A stretch of DNA of 64,000 bases, taken from contig CM060317.1 in NCBI GenBank assembly GCA_030674155.1, positions 46,062,145-46,126,144 on the forward strand. The letters run 5' to 3'. Shown piece by piece: positions 61,659-64,000 of the stretch (positions are counted from its first letter, which is position 1; each line of letters begins with the position of its first letter). This DNA comes from Stramonita haemastoma (lineage: Eukaryota; Mollusca; Gastropoda; Neogastropoda; Muricidae). Made by a program: the position numbers and the translations under genes. The notes beneath the pieces are model-generated. The model searched no databases and was not told the origin of the DNA. It saw only the letters and a program-made list of their open reading frames with translations.

Positions 61659-64000
61659 AAGTTAGTAATCCTCTATCAGGATTACTCATGTCTTGAACTT
61701 CTCACACAAACCTAAAACGAGAAACTGTTACAAGCCTATGTCTCTGACTGCAGCTAGTCCCTTTAAAAAAAAACTTTTTTAAGATAATCTCACTCTGTCA
61801 TACAATATTCACCCAGTCCTCCACTCTTCCTGATCTATCTCCATATCATACATTTCTCACTCCCTTTTATTTCTGTGAGCTCTCCGAAAACTAAACAACA
61901 CAACTTTACAACAAACCTTCACATTTGACTTTAAAAACAGTTCATAACTATACGGCTGGGATCTTTTATTCGTTTGGGTTTTCTGTTTCTGTTGTTCTCT
62001 TTTTTCAACGATGACATCTAGGCAGCCACACTCTTATCTTCAAGGGCCCTAATGTTAGCTCTACAGCCCACTGCGAGAGGTTAAGTTAAAGTCTGTCCTG
62101 AGCCTAAGACTCATCAGGCGGTGCTTATCCCGGTTTCTGTGGCGTAAGCGACTGAGAGTCATAGACTCCCCCCTGGATAGGACGCCGGTCTATCGCAGGG
62201 TTAACCCCCAACACAAGGTTGGTACTCCTTTTACACCTGGGTGGGGTGAGAAAATAGCGTAAAGTGCCTTTTCCAAGGGCACAACGCCATAGCCGAAAGC
62301 TGGGATCGAACCCGCAACCTTTAGATTACGAGTCCAACGCCCTAACCACTAGTCTACAGCGGCGAAACTGCAAGAGGCAAAAGGATACAAATGTAGAGCA
62401 GAGCCAGCACAAAGTGGAGGGTGACGAGAGCAAAGCGACGACTTTTTCTCCCTGGTTCTGTGGCCGTCCAGTACAAAGCATCCAACATGTCCTGCCCTGC
62501 TCCTGACACCAGACGGTCGGCTAACTGTATAGACATATAAAATATATATATATATAAATTGTAACAGAGTGGACATAGGGGCCCGTGTGATGTCCCATCT
62601 CTGCACAGCTTCTCGGGTGGGTACAGTTAGCCAGTTACAGGAAGTGACCTCTAAAAAGAGGTTGCATAAATTCTACCGTTCACCATGAAGCCAAAGAGTA
62701 TGCAATGGAGGGCGTTCGACCACCACCCAAGGAAACAGAGCATCGCACAATTCGCAGGTGTGTCCGGATTTAGTAACATGACGCTGCAACAGGGCTTTAT
62801 TGCATGGGAGGTAATCTACTAACCACCCCATCACAATATCAAAGCAGGCTGTTCAGAAACATTTTACAGTTAACACAGAGTGGAGGTGGGGAAAGGGGAG
62901 AAGGAAGGGGAGGGGAGAGATGGAGTGGGGGGAGACCATTTTCCTTTCAAAGTATATTATATTCCAGGAGGTGGAATAGCCTAGTGGTTAGAGCGCTGTG
63001 CACATGATCTGTGGCCCAGGTTTGAACCATCATCGAGGCACCCGATCAATGAGATATTCGCCCTGGAATTAACTTCACTCTCCCTTTAAACCAAAATCCC
63101 ACATAGAAATGCACACAGAACATCTTGTGCACATGTTAAAATCTGTTCTGCCTTATGGAAGAAATGGCAAATGCGTGCTGGTAGGAACAGATGGCCATTT
63201 CTACAAGTTTATACACAATCATCCCCCCTCCCTCCCTACCCCGCCCACTTCACTCCAAGAAATCCCAACTTACATCCAGCATGTTGTAGAAGACATAGAG
63301 TTTGATGACCGCTTGACCACAAAATCAGCCCCCCCGCCCCCCCCACCCCAACTTACATCCAGCATGTTGTAGAAGACATAGAGTTTGATGACGGCTTGAT
63401 CACAAAATCAGCCCCCCCGCCCCCCCCACCCCCCGCCCACTTCACTCCAACAAAACCAAACTTACATCCAGCATGTTGTAGAAGACATACAGTTTGATGA
63501 CGGCTTGACCACAAAATCATCCCCCCCCCCCCTCCCCTGCCCACTTCACTCAAAGAAATCCCAACTTACATCCAGCATGTTGTAGAAGAAATAAGAGTTT
63601 GATGACCGCTTGACCACAAAATCATCCCCCGCCCCCCCCCCCCCCCCCCCCCCACTCCAACAAAACCCAACTTACATCCAGCATGTTGTAGAAGACATAC
63701 AGTTTGATGACGGCTTGACCACAAAATCATCCCCCCCACCCCCCCCCCCGCCCACTTCACTTCAACAAATCCCAACTTACATCCAGCATGTTGTAGAAGA
63801 CATACAGTTTGATGACAGCTTGACCACAAAATCATCCCCCCTCCCTCGCCCCCTTCACTTCAACAAAACCCAACTTACATCCAGCATGTTGTAGAAGACA
63901 TACAGTTTGATGACGGCTTGGCCACAAAATCATCCCCCCACCCCCTCGCCCACTTCATTCCAACAAAACCCAACTTACATCCAGCATGTTGTAGAAGACA
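52841..64000 (-). CDS. TAPT1: TAPT1, multi-pass membrane protein (C-terminal part; 5' end beyond window)
   Basis: Eight exons are found: the array exon (63255 onward), 62389-62524, 61018-61115, 59780-59930, 59029-59138, 57651-57710, 55278-55421 and 52841-53422. They read GQAVIKLYVFYNMLD, LADRLVSGAGQDMLDALYWT, QATVLNVAFNSHNKALLTIM, FVEIKGSLFKRMDRNNLQQI, FAEVVVDWVKHAFITKFNEI, HTDYSD, LGMTPIPLVCLLIQV and LVSTKVLTSILLLSWG, in the order and spacing of human TAPT1. Members sit in ER/Golgi-type membranes and, in vertebrates, at the ciliary base; loss causes skeletal disease. All junction phases agree except for two one-base gaps in 55278-55421, and probably one in the last exon. The tail after the last hydrophobic helix is long (~170 aa) and acidic. 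Given intact neighbours, assembly deletions are likelier than a pseudogene. Confidence 0.93.
53683..54118 (+). repeat. tRNA-headed SINE with family 1 core and a different tail
   Basis: The head CGGTGGCAGAATGGTTAAGA CG and B box GGTTCGAACCC are distinct from family 1. The core CATTCGGATGAGACTCGAAA CCGAGGCCCC and CACGCAGAACATCTTGCGCA C are shared. The tail GATAGCGCTATACAAATTCC ATGTATAATAATAATAA is different again. A modular exchange of heads and tails is visible. It lies in the last TAPT1 intron. Confidence 0.85.
54119..54425 (-). repeat. 5S-rRNA-headed SINE, family 3, copy 2
   Basis: In minus sense: GAGTTGTTCAGTGGTCAGAG CACTC (tRNA-like start), CAAGCTAAGTTTAAGAAGC and AACCAAGTGGATGGGTGACC (5S-like A and C boxes), then TGTAAATGGGTACCTGCCCT CTTTAGGA and CAACATGCTGGCTCCTGAAG AAG. 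It is collinear with the copy split across 41010-41609. Confidence 0.75.
55048..55250. repeat. 28 bp minisatellite, about 7-8 units
   Basis: Unit AAACAATGACCGGTACAGAC AGACATAC. It starts about 30 nt inside the TAPT1 intron downstream of exon 55278-55421. Confidence 0.95.
55278..55421 (-). CDS. TAPT1: TAPT1 penultimate exon, two apparent one-base deletions
   Basis: The acceptor TTTTTCAG opens AHTDYSDQVCRR, matching 'AYTDYSDSVARR' in vertebrates. The frame then needs one base near 55384-55391 to read LGMTPIPLVCLLIQVCSKSI ('MGFIPLPLAVLLIRVVTSSI'). It needs another near 55326 to read VTGPFTYLLLGLFFLG, donor GG/GTCAGT. The exon is 144 nt; 146 makes both junction phases fit. Confidence 0.88.
55415..56030 (-). 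repeat. 37 bp minisatellite repeating a 3' splice site, about 16 units
   Basis: In minus sense each unit reads ATAGAAACTACTTGAAGATG then a pyrimidine tract and CAG or TAG followed by GCAC. The unit next to the exon provides the working acceptor TTTTTCAG/GCACAC. Confidence 0.95.
56031..57650 (-). other. TAPT1 intron, with short tandem repeat at 56992-57160
   Basis: AT-rich. The only repeat is about five ~34 bp units of TACTCAACTATATACTAGAT ATCCACTATTTTAGA type. Nothing else was recognised. Confidence 0.7.
57651..57710 (-). CDS. TAPT1: TAPT1 exon, TYQTFKINLAQDILTSQEKC
   Basis: 60 nt, 20 codons, phase 0, acceptor TTTTTCAG, donor TGT/GTAAGT. It matches the short 'VYSEYRASLAFDLVSSRQKN' segment of vertebrates. 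Confidence 0.9.
58224..58320 (-). repeat. SINE-like family 5 copy, inverted
   Basis: Plus-strand TAGAGCTCCAAGATTCACAA CTGGTGAGATTTGCACATGC GACTG then CCCACCATTAAG is the inverse of the family consensus seen at 48140 and 42808. Confidence 0.6.
58368..58618 (-). repeat. SINE family 1, inverted
   Basis: The reverse complement gives the tRNA-like head CTTGTGGTTAGAGCATAGTG CC, then TTAACATTAGCACTGACTCG and the core GTTCGGATGAGGCTTATAAA CC, then CAAGATGTT and GTAAGAGTAAGCCATTTTGT GC. The head abuts a C run at 58618-58634. Confidence 0.8.
58845..59000. repeat. C-rich (CCCCACC)n tract next to TAPT1 exon 59029-59138
   Basis: About 150 bp of almost pure C/A on the plus strand, including C17 at 58965-58982. 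It begins about 30 nt inside the intron after the donor at 59023-59028. Confidence 0.9.
59029..59138 (-). CDS. TAPT1: TAPT1 exon with the WVKHAFITKFN motif
   Basis: 110 nt, phase 1 in and phase 0 out, acceptor GTTTCAG, donor GAA/GTAAGC. It encodes DQMWAILQDTLYVGFAEVVV then DWVKHAFITKFNEISSE; vertebrates have 'DIVKHAFITKFNDI'. Confidence 0.96.
59219..59750. repeat. (CA)n complex microsatellite, about 500 bp
   Basis: CA repeats with CACT, CAACA and CACG variants, ending in about 100 bp of pure CA just upstream of TAPT1 exon 59780-59930. In transcript sense these are GT repeats followed by the donor side. Confidence 0.95.
59780..59930 (-). CDS. TAPT1: TAPT1 exon with the FVEIKGS and ERF motifs
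   Basis: 151 nt, phase 0 in and phase 1 out, acceptor GAGTGCAG, donor ACTG/GTAGGT. It encodes FVEIKGSLFKRMDRNNLQQI, SCSDVKERFHYSVLLFVVFV and RNMTEFQWNT, close to vertebrate 'FVEIKGSVFKKFEKNNLFQM' and 'RNMEQFSWNP'. Confidence 0.97.
60643..61040 (-). repeat. TAPT1: ~95 bp tandem array carrying the TAPT1 exon end and 5' splice site, 4 units
   Basis: Units start near 60643, 60741, 60833 and 60931. Each ends, in minus sense, with ATGATTTCTAATAAT/GTGAGC and CATCATTTTTG or a close variant. The fourth unit contains the true exon end at 61018. Units 1 and 2 keep the GTGAGC donor; unit 3 has CTGAGC and loses it. Confidence 0.92.
61018..61115 (-). CDS. TAPT1: TAPT1 exon with the LNVAFNSHNKALLTIM motif
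   Basis: 98 nt, entered after one base, phase 0 out, acceptor GGCCAG, donor AAT/GTGAGC. It encodes IHTVLILGQATVLNVAFNSH then NKALLTIMISNN. The last 20 nt and the donor are part of the tandem array at 60643-61040. Confidence 0.97.
61257..61600 (+). repeat. tRNA-headed SINE family 1, full length
   Basis: GGGATAGCCTAGTGGTCAGA AC, B box GGTTCGATTCC, GGAGTTAACATCAGTGCTGA CTCC, AGATGAGACTATAAACTGAG GCCC, TTTTCGTAAGAGTAGGCCAT and an AATAAATAAATAAA tail. It is flanked by (CA)n on both sides. It lies in the TAPT1 intron between 61115 and 62389. Confidence 0.9.
61601..61658. repeat. (CA)n microsatellite
   Basis: About 58 bp of CA repeats following the SINE tail. Confidence 0.95.
62081..62366 (-). repeat. 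tRNA-headed SINE family 2, with 11 bp target duplication
   Basis: Nearly identical to the copy at 41105-41400. ACTGCGAGAGG at 62070-62080 and ACTGCAAGAGG at 62367-62377 flank it (one mismatch). Head in minus sense GCCGCTGTAGACTAGTGGTT AGGG. It sits 22 nt from the end of TAPT1 exon 62389-62524. Confidence 0.9.
62389..62524 (-). CDS. TAPT1: TAPT1 exon with the DALYWTATEP motif
   Basis: 136 nt, phase 0 in and phase 1 out, acceptor CTATACAG, weak donor ATTT/GTATCC. It encodes LADRLVSGAGQDMLDALYWT, ATEPGRKSRRFALVTLHFVL and ALLYI. A SINE insertion begins only 22 nt into the intron after this exon. Confidence 0.96.
62972..63215 (+). repeat. SINE family 1, diverged
   Basis: GGTGGAATAGCCTAGTGGTT AGAGCGCTGTG head, weak B box GGTTTGAACC, GAATTAACTTCACTCTCCCT, CACAGAACATCTTGTGCACA TGTTAAA, GTGCTGGTAGGAACAGATGG. 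The core GATGAGAC segment is deleted. Confidence 0.75.
63255..64000 (-). repeat. TAPT1: ~100 bp tandem array of a TAPT1 coding end plus 5' splice site, at least 8 units
   Basis: Each unit in minus sense carries GGTCAAGCCGTCATCAAACT G then TATGTCTTCTACAACATGCT GGAT/GTAAGTTGG and a G-rich spacer. The coding part reads GQAVIKLYVFYNMLD in most units. The array runs off the right edge of the window. The copy nearest 63255 is adjacent to the next exon (62389-62524), with which its phase agrees. Confidence 0.95.

Overview
This window looks like nuclear DNA of an animal, most probably a gastropod mollusc. The genes are split into many short exons with GT-AG introns. Long microsatellites are abundant. 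There are many tRNA-headed SINEs, including a segment resembling the conserved core of mollusc/metazoan SINEs and a conserved 3' SINE tail at 52.3 kb that I associate with gastropods. The organism call is inference; no species is claimed.

Three protein genes are supported by joining exons by hand, with phase arithmetic and recalled family conservation. (1) NCAPH, the condensin I kleisin, lies on the minus strand: coding exons from 32210 down to 10042, 17 coding exons, about 735 aa, with a 3' UTR probably reaching 7.1 kb. (2) SFR1 (MEI5), the partner of SWI5 in Rad51/Dmc1-mediated recombination, lies on the plus strand: coding exons 36529-36663, 39266-40009 and 41706-41891, 354 aa. (3) The 3' part of TAPT1, a multi-pass membrane protein, lies on the minus strand from about 64000 (its 5' part is beyond the right edge) to a stop at 52841. 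NCAPH and SFR1 are divergent and share a 2-4 kb upstream region. SFR1 and TAPT1 converge. NCAPH converges on the left 7 kb, which carries no recognisable coding sequence and may be the 3' UTR of a gene outside the window.

The rest is introns, UTRs and repeats. There are five dispersed SINE or SINE-like families, one with a 5S-rRNA-derived head. An unnamed ~600 bp dispersed repeat occurs at 11.0 and 47.4 kb. Two DNA transposons have CAGGGTTCG-type ends and 5 bp target duplications (22.16-24.61 and 37.88-38.82 kb). A ~1.9 kb element with 31 bp terminal inverted repeats lies inside an NCAPH intron (27.82-29.71 kb) and carries repeated copies of a near-palindromic motif.

The most unusual feature is that several tandem arrays are built around splice junctions. 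One multiplies a TAPT1 coding end plus its 5' splice site at least eight times (63.25-64.0 kb). A second multiplies another TAPT1 donor (60.64-61.04 kb). A third repeats a TAPT1 3' splice site about 16 times (55.42-56.03 kb). A fourth supplies the pyrimidine tract of an NCAPH acceptor (20.83-21.40 kb). Several exons also need one-base insertions to keep frame; these look like assembly deletions rather than inactivation.
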